Of a DNA stretch of 5,161 nucleotides, positions 1 to 5,161 are shown piece after piece. Position numbers and translations under genes: made by a program. Below the pieces are notes generated by a model that had not been told where the DNA came from, made no database searches, and saw only the letters and a program-made list of their open reading frames with translations. The stretch is taken from positions 1-5,161 of the forward strand of contig WLHY01000069.1 in NCBI GenBank assembly GCA_009702465.1, read 5' to 3'. How positions within the stretch are numbered: position 1 is the stretch's first letter; each line of letters opens with the position of its first letter. This DNA is from Actinomycetota bacterium (GTDB taxonomy: Bacteria; Actinomycetota; Actinomycetes; Nanopelagicales; Nanopelagicaceae).

Positions 1-650
1 ACTACGGCATTTCCATGGCCGGAAAGGAACTTTGTGGCTGAGTGAACAACCACATCTGCGCCCCACTCAATTGGCCTAATTAAATAAGGTGTCGCAACTG
101 TGTTATCAACAATTAATGGCACCTCATTCTCATGTGCAATCTTGGCGATAGTTTCAATATCTAATAAATCATTTTTTGGATTAGCGATAGTTTCACCGAA
201 AAATGCTTTGGTATTCGGCTTTACCGCTTTTCGCCAAGACTCTGGATCATCTGGGTTATCGACAAAGGTAACCTCAATGCCAAATTTTGGAAGCGTGTAA
301 TGGAATAGATTGTAAGTTCCACCGTAAAGAGATGGTGAAGAGACAATGTGGTCGCCAGCCTCTGCCACATTCAATATGGCAAATGTTGTGGCAGCCGAGC
401 CTGATGCCAGCAATAAGGCAGCTACGCCACCTTCAAGTGCGGCAATTCGTTGCTCCACCGTATCCTGCGTTGGATTCATGATGCGGGTGTAAATATTTCC
501 TAGCTCAGCCAAACCAAAAAGATCGGCGGCGTGCTTGGTATCGCGGAATTGATAAGCGGTTGTTTGATACAACGGAAGTGCGCGAGCACCAGTAGTTGGA
601 TCAGCAACTTGACCAGCATGAATTTGTTGGGTTTCAAATGAGTATGACAA
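1..650 (-). CDS. metY: O-acetylhomoserine sulfhydrylase (O-acetylhomoserine aminocarboxypropyltransferase), N-terminal half, cut by window edge
   Basis: A PLP-dependent enzyme of the Cys/Met-metabolism family. It makes homocysteine from O-acetylhomoserine and sulfide in the cytoplasm, feeding methionine and SAM synthesis. The frame is open for 216 codons from 650 to the left edge; family members are about 430 residues, so roughly half is visible. Seen in the translation: N-terminal FETQQIHAGQ; YTRIMNPT (about 54-61), a substrate/PLP phosphate region; LASGSAA (81-87); DNTVATPYL (182-190), whose Asp should contact the PLP ring nitrogen; and HSATKF (203-208), with K207 the expected Schiff-base lysine. 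The start is a TTG at 650. It is chosen because AAGGAGG (662-656) lies 5 nt upstream, no ATG is available nearby, and the resulting N-terminus MSYSFET matches the family. A SAM-IV riboswitch directly upstream supports metY over cystathionine gamma-synthase or other paralogues. The C-terminal half lies outside the window, so intactness cannot be judged. Confidence 0.93.
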   Translation of the reverse strand, partial: MSYSFETQQIHAGQVADPTTGARALPLYQTTAYQFRDTKHAADLFGLAELGNIYTRIMNPTQDTVEQRIAALEGGVAALLLASGSAATTFAILNVAEAGDHIVSSPSLYGGTYNLFHYTLPKFGIEVTFVDNPDDPESWRKAVKPNTKAFFGETIANPKNDLLDIETIAKIAHENEVPLIVDNTVATPYLIRPIEWGADVVVHSATKFLSGHGNAV

Positions 651-655
651 TGCAA

Positions 656-699
656 CCTCCTTGTTAAGGGGGGCGAAAATAATTAGGGATGTGCCCTAA
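656..699 (-). promoter_or_regulatory. metY leader expression platform: hairpin plus ribosome binding site with adjacent anti-SD
   Basis: On the minus strand a 6-bp hairpin TTAGGG-CACAT-CCCTAA (699-683) is followed by TTATTTT (682-676). Next come a C-run ending CCCCCCTT (673-666), the triloop AAC (665-663) and the strong Shine-Dalgarno AAGGAGG (662-656), 5 nt before the TTG start. CCCCCTT can pair with AAGGAGG with one C-A mismatch, masking the ribosome site. The upstream hairpin followed by a T-rich tract resembles a weak intrinsic terminator, but its stem is short and half A-T. The pairing options are read from sequence; translational control by SD masking is an inference. Confidence 0.6.
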
Positions 700-710
700 A
701 TAGTTTTAGC

Positions 711-825
711 GACCCACACTTGCCGATGGCACCTTGCTATCGACCTGGTCTTCACCCGGAGCACCCCACCGTGGTGGAGGGTTGCCGCTCAGTTAGCCGG
801 GGCTAGAAACTGAGACTCATGACCT
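711..825 (-). promoter_or_regulatory. SAM-IV riboswitch aptamer upstream of metY
   Basis: The minus strand reads GGTCATGAG, then GCCCCGGCT, CGGCAACCCTCC, GGTGGGGTGC, CCGGGTGAAGACC, and a 3' extension with hairpin and tail GGCAAGTGTGGGTC. In order and spacing this matches the SAM-IV aptamer as I recall it from the mycobacterial reference. P1 closes between GGTC (824-821) and GACC (750-747). The P5-like stem is CGAT-A-GCA/TGC-C-ATCG with loop AGG (742-724). The tail GTGG (717-714) can pair with CCAC (773-770) in the P3 loop, which is the class-defining extra pseudoknot. SAM binding should lower metY expression. SAM-I is less likely, because the P5-plus-tail extension and the GCCCCGGC core are SAM-IV features. 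The core is identical to the copy at 4395-4317 except for one base. Confidence 0.92.
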
Positions 826-831
826 GCGCTA

Positions 832-860
832 AAGATAAACAACTTTTTTATATTTGTCTA
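832..860 (-). promoter_or_regulatory. Probable sigma-70-type promoter for the metY riboswitch transcript
   Basis: The -35 candidate TAGACA (860-855, five of six consensus bases) is separated by exactly 17 bp from the -10 candidate TATCTT (837-832, four of six). Six bases later comes A825, the first base of the aptamer (AGGTCATGAG), so initiation would fall almost exactly at the 5' end of P1. The A-rich spacer adds flexibility. The element begins 8 bp beyond the stop codon of the upstream hydrolase gene, so metY has its own promoter even though no terminator separates it from the operon before it. The transcription start has not been demonstrated. Confidence 0.65.
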
Positions 861-867
861 GAGGTCA

Positions 868-1650
868 TTAAAAAGAATTTGATCGGGCGATTAATGCAGA
901 TAGACCGCTGGCAACTCGGTTAAACCCCTCGTGGCGGCTTAGATCAGGATTTAACAGCTGGTCGGCTCGGCACTCCATCATGATTGATAAAACCCGAGCA
1001 TCCTTTTCATAAAAATCTAGCGGTACATAGGTGCCGGCGTAAGGTTGATTAAGCACCACCTCACCCAACGGTGCAAAGCACTCTTTAGCAATATCGGTCA
1101 GCCGTTGCGGAGTATGAAAGTGATCGGTACCAATACACATCGGTGGCCTTGCCTGACCATGATTAACCGCATTTTTATGCTGACTAGCACGATAAGAGTG
1201 AACATCGATAATGGTGACTCGATCATATTGTTTCAATAGGTCGGCTACCAGATTAGTGAATGCATCTGCGTACGGCTTGAAGTACTGATTGATTAAATTA
1301 CTTGGATCAAAATCAGGATTGCGAAGTTGATCACCAGTTGATGTGCGCAGATAAACCGCACCCATACCAACCTGATTCATTACCTCGCGCTCATCGGGAA
1401 AACGCTCTGGATCAATTACCAATCTTGATAATTTATTTGCAAAGATCCAAGGTTTACTTGGCAACATATCAACCGCTGCTAACGCTAACTCCTCGGTGGA
1501 GGAGTCGGTCATCTCATTTAATTCAGCGATTAACTGTTGATCACTTAATAAAATATCACCGCGCACCGATGATGGAATCTCTCTTGCTGAGTGCGGTATG
1601 TGCAAAATTACTGGTGTTGCACCTGCCGTAATCTCAAAGGAGTTGCTCAC
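868..1650 (-). CDS. N-formylglutamate amidohydrolase family protein (putative N-acyl/N-formyl amino acid hydrolase)
   Basis: This 260-residue protein, a usual length for the family, has the pattern of N-formylglutamate amidohydrolases (HutG-type deformylase fold, PF05013). Visible motifs are ILHIPHSAREIP (15-26), SRLVIDPERFPDE (75-87), IIDVHSY (147-153), CIGTDHFHT (172-180), PYAGTYVP (203-210) and IMMECR (223-228). By analogy H20, D149/H151 and E226 are the likely metal or catalytic positions. It has no signal peptide, so it should be cytoplasmic. The family removes a formyl group from N-formyl amino acids, classically N-formylglutamate in histidine degradation. No hut genes are present here. 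Instead it is the last gene of a SAM-riboswitch-led transporter operon, so an N-acylated methionine-like substrate is plausible but unproven. The start is a GTG at 1650; the two preceding in-frame codons are the stops TAA and TAG, so nothing further upstream is possible. There is no good SD, and translation is probably coupled to the ATPase gene. The family call is firm; the substrate is not. Confidence 0.85.
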   Translation of the reverse strand: MSNSFEITAGATPVILHIPHSAREIPSSVRGDILLSDQQLIAELNEMTDSSTEELALAAVDMLPSKPWIFANKLSRLVIDPERFPDEREVMNQVGMGAVYLRTSTGDQLRNPDFDPSNLINQYFKPYADAFTNLVADLLKQYDRVTIIDVHSYRASQHKNAVNHGQARPPMCIGTDHFHTPQRLTDIAKECFAPLGEVVLNQPYAGTYVPLDFYEKDARVLSIMMECRADQLLNPDLSRHEGFNRVASGLSALIARSNSF

Positions 1651-1653
1651 CTA

Positions 1654-2403
1654 TTACAACCGGCCAGCCTCATTGACCTGCTTTAAAAACTCCTGCGTTT
1701 GACGCTCTTGCGGTTTATTTAAAATTTGATCAGGTGTTCCCCACTCTAAAATTCGGCCATCCTTTAAGAAGCAGACTTCATCAGCCACCTGCTTAGCAAA
1801 GCCCATCTCATGGGTAGCTAGCACCATGGTCATTCCTTCAGCCTTTAGATCACGAACTGTCTTTAAAACCTCATTTACTAAAACTGGATCTAGTGAGGAG
1901 GTGATCTCATCTAAAAGTAGAAGTCGCGGATTTAATGCAAGTGAGCGAATAATGGCAACTCGTTGTTGCTGCCCACCGCTTAATCGATCTGGGTATTGAT
2001 GAGCCTTATCAAGCAAACCAAATCGCTTAAGTAAGCTCTCTGCTTGATCAACTGCTTGATCACGTGAGCTGCCCTTGACCCGCATTGGTGCCAAAATAAT
2101 ATTCTCTAAAACACTCATGTGGGGAAATAGATTAAAGGCTTGAAAAACCATCCCGATCTTGCGGCGTACCTCATCGGGATTAATCTCAACATCGGTGATC
2201 TCTTCACCATCTAATTTGATGACACCATCATCAATTGGTTCCAATAAATTAATGCATCGAAGCAGGGTTGATTTGCCAGAGCCAGAAGCGCCAATAAATA
2301 CGGTGGCGGTGTGTTCTGGTACCTTGATTGAAATATCCTCAAGAACTAACTCGGTATCAAAGGATTTACGTAACTTTGAGATCTCAAGAACTGAATTACT
2401 CAT
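1654..2403 (-). CDS. Amino-acid ABC transporter, ATP-binding subunit (PAAT family)
   Basis: This cytoplasmic ATPase powers uptake through the neighbouring permease. Its 249 residues are standard for GlnQ/HisP-type subunits and too short for MetN, which carries an extra C-terminal regulatory domain. The full motif set is present: Walker A GASGSGKST (38-46), Q-loop Q88 in VFQAFNLFPH, signature LSGGQQQR (141-148), Walker B LLLLDE (161-166), D-loop SLD (170-172) and switch histidine H198 in ATHEM. The residue after Walker B is Ile (DEIT) where Pro (DEPT) is commonest; this should not affect catalysis. The ATG at 2403 overlaps the permease stop as ATGA, with AGGG (2413-2410) as SD inside the permease gene, indicating tight coupling. 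The gene ends with the tandem stops TAA TAG directly before the hydrolase GTG. Confidence 0.96.
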   Translation of the reverse strand: MSNSVLEISKLRKSFDTELVLEDISIKVPEHTATVFIGASGSGKSTLLRCINLLEPIDDGVIKLDGEEITDVEINPDEVRRKIGMVFQAFNLFPHMSVLENIILAPMRVKGSSRDQAVDQAESLLKRFGLLDKAHQYPDRLSGGQQQRVAIIRSLALNPRLLLLDEITSSLDPVLVNEVLKTVRDLKAEGMTMVLATHEMGFAKQVADEVCFLKDGRILEWGTPDQILNKPQERQTQEFLKQVNEAGRL

Positions 2404-3326
2404 GCTAGGCCCTGTGCATTTTGCTGTTCAATTGATTTGCGAAGGGTGCGATCTGTAAATCTAGTAAGTGGAATTGTGATCAACAAAAAGACAATTGCTG
2501 CCATCACATATGGTGTGTAATTAAAGGATCGAGAGGAGGCGATCTGTGCGGCTCGAACCGCATCTGTTACACCTAAAATTGAGACCAAGCCAGTGTCTTT
2601 GATTAAGGCGACTAAATCATTTAATAGTGGTGGTGTCACACGGCGAAAGGCTTGGGGCAAAATTACATGGCGCATCGTTTGAACATAATTTAAACCTAAT
2701 GATCTAGCAGCCGCTCGTTGAGATGGATGAATAGATAAAATTCCACTTCTGATTACCTCTGCGACATATGCGGTGTAGGTAATGATTACCGCGGTTAAGC
2801 CGAGAATCAGCACATTATTTGTTAATCCCTGAATTTGCAGAGCTGGAACTCCAAAGCCAACTAAGAGAATGACCAGCAACATTGGGATGCCGCGAAATAC
2901 ATCAACATAAACTGTTGCCAAAATTCGAAATGGGGTTAAGGCAGGTGCCTTTGAGGTGCGAACCAAGGCGATGGATAAACCAAAGAAGGCGACGCAAATT
3001 GTGGCGATAGTTGTGAGGGTGATATTTGTAATAAAGCCCAATAAAATTTTAGGAAGAACCTCTACTCCGTAAGCCCATTTAAAAAATGTATCGGAGAGCA
3101 ACTTCCAACCTGGTGAGGTAACGGCAATTACCGCCAATCCACCTAAAACAAAAAAACTAGAGAGCGCTGCAATTATGGCGCTGCGCTTGTTTCGTTTAGC
3201 ACGTGCTGCGCGCCGAGCTAGCTCTAACTCACTTGGCTGCCACTTCCCACCAAAATCATATTTACTCTGGGAGTTTTCGCCATTAAATTGGCTAGCCGAG
3301 TCTTCCCGGCTAGCCTCATTTTTCAT
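2400..3326 (-). CDS. Amino-acid ABC transporter, permease subunit (PAAT family)
   Basis: This is the membrane-spanning subunit of the importer, 308 residues. About 48 hydrophilic residues, including a basic stretch ARRAARAKRNKR (37-48), precede a first membrane segment at about 49-70. The canonical HisM/GlnP-type core follows: a long hydrophobic segment from about 91 to 122, VYVDVFRGIPMLL (139-151), further segments at about 150-163 and 172-189, the EAA cytoplasmic loop beginning EVIRSGILSI and continuing through AAARSLGL (190-212), and a last segment near 270-290. The EAA loop docks on the ATPase. The ATG at 3326 is the only Met in the N-terminal region; a purine-rich tract upstream gives only a weak SD. 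The gap to the binding-protein gene is 34 bp. The soluble N-terminal extension is longer than in minimal PAAT permeases; its role is unknown. A single permease gene implies a homodimer, unless a partner is encoded elsewhere. Confidence 0.95.
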   Translation of the reverse strand: MKNEASREDSASQFNGENSQSKYDFGGKWQPSELELARRAARAKRNKRSAIIAALSSFFVLGGLAVIAVTSPGWKLLSDTFFKWAYGVEVLPKILLGFITNITLTTIATICVAFFGLSIALVRTSKAPALTPFRILATVYVDVFRGIPMLLVILLVGFGVPALQIQGLTNNVLILGLTAVIITYTAYVAEVIRSGILSIHPSQRAAARSLGLNYVQTMRHVILPQAFRRVTPPLLNDLVALIKDTGLVSILGVTDAVRAAQIASSRSFNYTPYVMAAIVFLLITIPLTRFTDRTLRKSIEQQNAQGLA

Positions 3327-3360
3327 CTCTTACTCTTCTTTACTCTCTTATTTTCTTAAC

Positions 3361-4218
3361 TTATTCCAGAACTGGTGCACCAGCAGATGCGGTTAACCAC
3401 TCTGTTTCAATGGCAGCTAATTGGCCATTGTCACGAAGTGCATCAACTGCGCCGGTAACACAAGCGGTGATTGGAGACCCGTTAGCAAGAAGTAGACCAG
3501 CACCCTTATCAGCACCATCTACATTCTTAAACTGACCAGCGATTAATCCGCCATCAACTTCAACAGCTGATAGGTAGAAGGCGGTTGGAAGATCAACCAC
3601 AATTCCATCAATCTGCTTGTTCTTTAGCGCTGCCACAGCTGCGGCGTTGTCATTAAACACTGAAGCCTTCAGTCCTAATACGCTCTCAACTGCATCTAGT
3701 GAGGTTGATGCAACAGCTGCACCAAGCTTTGCCTTTGCGGCAACTAAATCTGCAATTGATTTAACTGATGCAATCTTGCTTCCCTTGAAGGTAACAATTG
3801 CTTGGTTTGACTTGTAGTAAGCAGATGAGAAATCAACAACTTGCTCACGCTCATCAGTAATTGAGTATTGCTGGATATTGAAGTCAAAATCCTTTGGTCC
3901 TGGTGCAATTGCGCCATCAAATGTGGTGCGAATCCACTTAACCTGATCATTTGTGTAACCAAGTTGTGCCGCTACTGCGTATGCAACAGCTGCCTCAAAA
4001 CCCTTACCTGACTCTGGTGCATCATCCTCAACCCATGGTGGAAATGCAGGCTCGCCAGTGGCGATGGTTAAGGTATTAGCTGTAACAGTCTTTAGATCAG
4101 CTGGTGTACATGAAGCTGATGCTGAAGTATCGGTAGCCTCTGATGAGCATGCGCTCAAAGATGCTGCAAGCAGGAGAATTGGCAATGCCAACCCCACCTT
4201 TTTTAATTTTTTCTGCAT
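3361..4218 (-). CDS. Amino-acid ABC transporter substrate-binding lipoprotein (SBP family 3)
   Basis: This extracytoplasmic receptor captures the substrate and delivers it to the permease. The 285-residue precursor has a lipoprotein signal: basic MQKKLKK, a hydrophobic stretch, then lipobox LSAC with C24 as the lipidated cysteine. A short Ser/Thr/Ala linker follows. The family-3 fold is indicated by LTIATGEPAFPPW (50-62), GKGFEAAVAYAVAAQLGY (71-88), YSITDEREQVVDFS (118-131) and IDGIVVDLPTA (203-213). R124 matches the arginine that in HisJ-type proteins holds the substrate alpha-carboxylate, and D209 is placed for the amino group, so the ligand probably keeps a carboxylate. C37 and C253 could form a disulfide. 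It is not related to MetQ (NlpA family). It is the first gene of a SAM-IV-led operon, so methionine or a related sulfur compound is the best guess. The start ATG at 4218 has SD GAGGGAG (4232-4226) 7 nt upstream. Confidence 0.95.
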   Translation of the reverse strand: MQKKLKKVGLALPILLLAASLSACSSEATDTSASASCTPADLKTVTANTLTIATGEPAFPPWVEDDAPESGKGFEAAVAYAVAAQLGYTNDQVKWIRTTFDGAIAPGPKDFDFNIQQYSITDEREQVVDFSSAYYKSNQAIVTFKGSKIASVKSIADLVAAKAKLGAAVASTSLDAVESVLGLKASVFNDNAAAVAALKNKQIDGIVVDLPTAFYLSAVEVDGGLIAGQFKNVDGADKGAGLLLANGSPITACVTGAVDALRDNGQLAAIETEWLTASAGAPVLE

Positions 4219-4280
4219 GGAAGTACTCCCTCTATCTGCTAATAGCCGGATGAATTATCTGATTGAGAATCAAATCAACT
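4219..4280 (-). promoter_or_regulatory. Transporter-operon leader expression platform with ribosome binding site
   Basis: The region between the aptamer tail and the binding-protein start holds three notable elements on the minus strand. The first is an AT-rich hairpin ATTTGATT-CTC-AATCAGAT (4275-4257), 8 bp with one G-U pair. The second is ATCCG (4251-4247), complementary to CGGAT (4286-4282) in the aptamer tail. The third is the SD GAGGGAG (4232-4226). TCC (4250-4248) and CTAT (4245-4242) can pair with GGA (4229-4227) and ATAG (4235-4232) around a small purine internal loop, which would cover the SD. No T-run follows any hairpin, so control is more likely translational than by termination. 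The pairings are visible; the mechanism is inferred. Confidence 0.5.
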
Positions 4281-4395
4281 TATCCGCACTTGCACATTGC
4301 ACTTTGCAATCTGCCAGGTCTTCACCCGGAGCACCCCACCGCGGTGGAGGGTTGCCGCTCAGTTAGCCGGGGCTAGAAACTGAGACTCATGACCT
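4281..4395 (-). promoter_or_regulatory. SAM-IV riboswitch aptamer upstream of the ABC transporter operon
   Basis: The 79-base core (4395-4317) is identical to the metY aptamer core except for G4342 in place of A772 (minus-strand bases). It has P1 from GGTC (4394-4391) and GACC (4320-4317), the GCCCCGGCT and CGGCAACCCTCC core segments, and GGTGGGGTGC. The 3' extension has a different sequence but the same geometry: stem ATTGCA-AAG-TGCAAT (4310-4296), then GTGCAAGTGCGGAT, whose GCGG (4287-4284) pairs with CCGC (4343-4340) in the P3 loop. It should repress the downstream transporter and hydrolase genes when SAM is abundant. It starts 13 nt after the ald stop codon, and no terminator lies between them. 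Confidence 0.92.
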
Positions 4396-4402
4396 AGAAC
4401 GG

Positions 4403-4431
4403 AAATTACTACAGATTATGGGCTTGTGCAA
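4403..4431 (-). promoter_or_regulatory. Candidate promoter for the transporter operon, overlapping the end of ald
   Basis: TTGCAC (4431-4426) and TAATTT (4408-4403) are separated by 17 bp and followed after 7 bp by A4395, the first aptamer base. This nearly repeats the geometry upstream of the metY aptamer. Each hexamer matches only about half of the consensus, so the call rests mainly on position. The -35 element would lie in the last codons of ald and the -10 just past its stop. An alternative -10, CATAAT (4421-4416), has no -35 partner. Read-through from ald is also possible. Confidence 0.35.
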
Positions 4432-5161
4432 CAGCCTCGTAGGTAATTTTGCCTTCATGTGCATTTAGCCCCTTGGCCAGATTGGGATCATCAGCGATCG
4501 CCTTCTGCCAACCCTTATTGGCAATTGCTAACCCATACTTAATTGTGGCGTTAGCCAGTGCGTAGGTAGAGGTTGCAGGAACAGCACCAGGCATATTTGC
4601 AACGCAGTAAAAGATTGAGTTGTGTACTCGAAATGTTGGATCGGCATGTGTTGTTGCTTTGGAATCCTCGAAGCAGCCACCTTGATCAATTGCAACATCT
4701 ACTAAAACCGATCCTGGCTTCATCTTTTTAACTAGTGCATTACTTACTAACTTTGGCGCCTTAGCACCATGAACTAGAACCGCACCAATTACTAGATCGG
4801 CTGCCATTACCTCGCGCTCGATCTCATAAGCAGATGAGGCAATACCTTTTACCTGTCCCTTAAATAATTGATCAATCTGTGCCAAACGCGGTAAATCTAA
4901 ATCAAAGATACTTACATCAGCGCGCATGCCATGGGCGATAGTTGCAGCTGCAACACCAACAACTCCGCCACCAATTACAACAACCTTGCCAGGACGAACA
5001 CCAGGAACTCCGCCAAGCAGTACTCCTCGTCCACCCTTGCTTGCTTCAAGAGCTGTGGCGCCAACTTGAATTGACATGCGACCGGCCACCTCAGACATTG
5101 GTGCAAGTAAAGGCAATGTGCCATTTACTTCAACTGTCTCGTAGGCAAAGGCGGTAATTCC
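4409..5161 (-). CDS. ald: Alanine dehydrogenase, C-terminal two thirds (start outside window)
   Basis: This NAD-dependent enzyme interconverts L-alanine with pyruvate and ammonia in the cytoplasm. The frame stays open to the right edge, giving 250 residues of an expected 370 or so. The first visible residues, GITAFAYETVEVNG, lead into LPLLAPMSEVAGRMS, typical of alanine dehydrogenases. The Rossmann nucleotide-binding segment follows: VVVIGGGVVGVAAA, then FDLD, whose acidic residue should bind the NAD ribose. Further family signatures are DVAIDQGGCFE, YCVANMPGAVPATSTYALANAT and a C-terminal GKITYEAVAQAHNL before TAG. The N-terminal substrate-binding lysine and histidine lie outside the window. 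An internal TTG at 5116 is in frame, but conserved family sequence continues upstream of it, so it is not the start. Nothing links alanine metabolism to the SAM-controlled genes beyond adjacency. Confidence 0.95.
   Translation of the reverse strand, partial: GITAFAYETVEVNGTLPLLAPMSEVAGRMSIQVGATALEASKGGRGVLLGGVPGVRPGKVVVIGGGVVGVAAATIAHGMRADVSIFDLDLPRLAQIDQLFKGQVKGIASSAYEIEREVMAADLVIGAVLVHGAKAPKLVSNALVKKMKPGSVLVDVAIDQGGCFEDSKATTHADPTFRVHNSIFYCVANMPGAVPATSTYALANATIKYGLAIANKGWQKAIADDPNLAKGLNAHEGKITYEAVAQAHNL

Noticed and set aside
676..699. Hairpin TTAGGG/CCCTAA followed by TTATTTT as a firm transcription terminator.
   Set aside because: The stem is only 6 bp with three G-C pairs and the T-tract is interrupted. 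It is kept as part of the expression platform and not called as a separate terminator.
868..1650. Naming the hydrolase hutG (histidine degradation).
   Set aside because: The family matches, but no other hut gene is visible, and the operon is a SAM-riboswitch-led transporter unit. The specific symbol is not supported.
2159..2458. Plus-strand open frames such as those at 2159-2458, 1302-1631 and 4058-4366.
   Set aside because: They lie antisense to well-supported genes or to the riboswitch and show no recognisable motifs. They are shadows of the real frames.
1654..4218. Calling the transporter MetNIQ.
   Set aside because: The ATPase lacks the C-terminal domain of MetN, the binding protein is family 3 rather than NlpA/MetQ, and the permease is of the HisM/GlnP type.
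4257..4275. An 8-bp hairpin in the transporter leader as an intrinsic terminator.
   Set aside because: The stem is almost all A-T and no T-run follows it on the minus strand. It is more likely a structural spacer.
4226..4352. The aptamer core CCCTC/CCTCC is complementary to both Shine-Dalgarno sequences (GAGGG of the transporter leader, GGAGG of the metY leader).
   Set aside because: This core segment is conserved for ligand-binding structure and resembles any anti-SD by chance. Pairing in the free state would make SAM an activator, the opposite of what is expected for these genes.
747..4395. The 79-bp duplicate as a mobile-element end or recombination repeat.
   Set aside because: Both copies are in the same orientation, each directly precedes a gene, and the sequence is fully explained by the SAM-IV aptamer. 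No transposase or target duplication is seen.

Overview
The window looks like a compact, AT-leaning actinobacterial chromosome segment. Six protein genes are visible, two of them cut by the window edges, and all lie on the minus strand with little spacing. The strongest taxonomic clue is a pair of SAM-IV riboswitch aptamers, a class known mainly from Actinomycetales. Tight packing and A/T-rich codons suggest a streamlined low-GC actinobacterium, such as a freshwater acI/Nanopelagicales-type organism. That placement is inference.

Layout, read in the direction of transcription (right to left). At 5161-4409 is the C-terminal two thirds of alanine dehydrogenase (ald). Only 13 nt after its stop comes a SAM-IV aptamer (4395-4281). 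It leads a four-gene operon: an amino-acid-type solute-binding lipoprotein (4218-3361), its permease (3326-2400), its ATPase (2403-1654) and an N-formylglutamate-amidohydrolase-family enzyme (1650-868). Permease and ATPase overlap by ATGA, and the hydrolase starts directly after a tandem stop. A promoter-like element (860-832) and a second SAM-IV aptamer (825-711) follow. The aptamer leads metY, O-acetylhomoserine sulfhydrylase, of which the N-terminal half is present (650-1).

How it fits together: both riboswitches should lower expression when S-adenosylmethionine is plentiful. One controls direct-sulfhydrylation methionine synthesis (metY). The other controls uptake by a transporter of the polar-amino-acid (PAAT) family, not the classical MetNIQ type, together with an amidohydrolase. 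The simplest reading is a two-armed methionine supply system: make it or import it. The hydrolase raises the possibility that the imported compound is an N-acylated (for example N-formylated) methionine or related sulfur amino acid, deacylated in the cytoplasm. The substrate is inferred from riboswitch control and gene context only.

The two aptamers are identical over 78 of 79 core positions. The single difference is matched by a compensating change in the 3' tail that should preserve a pseudoknot. Their expression platforms are unrelated in sequence, but each can be folded into a plausible Shine-Dalgarno-masking switch.
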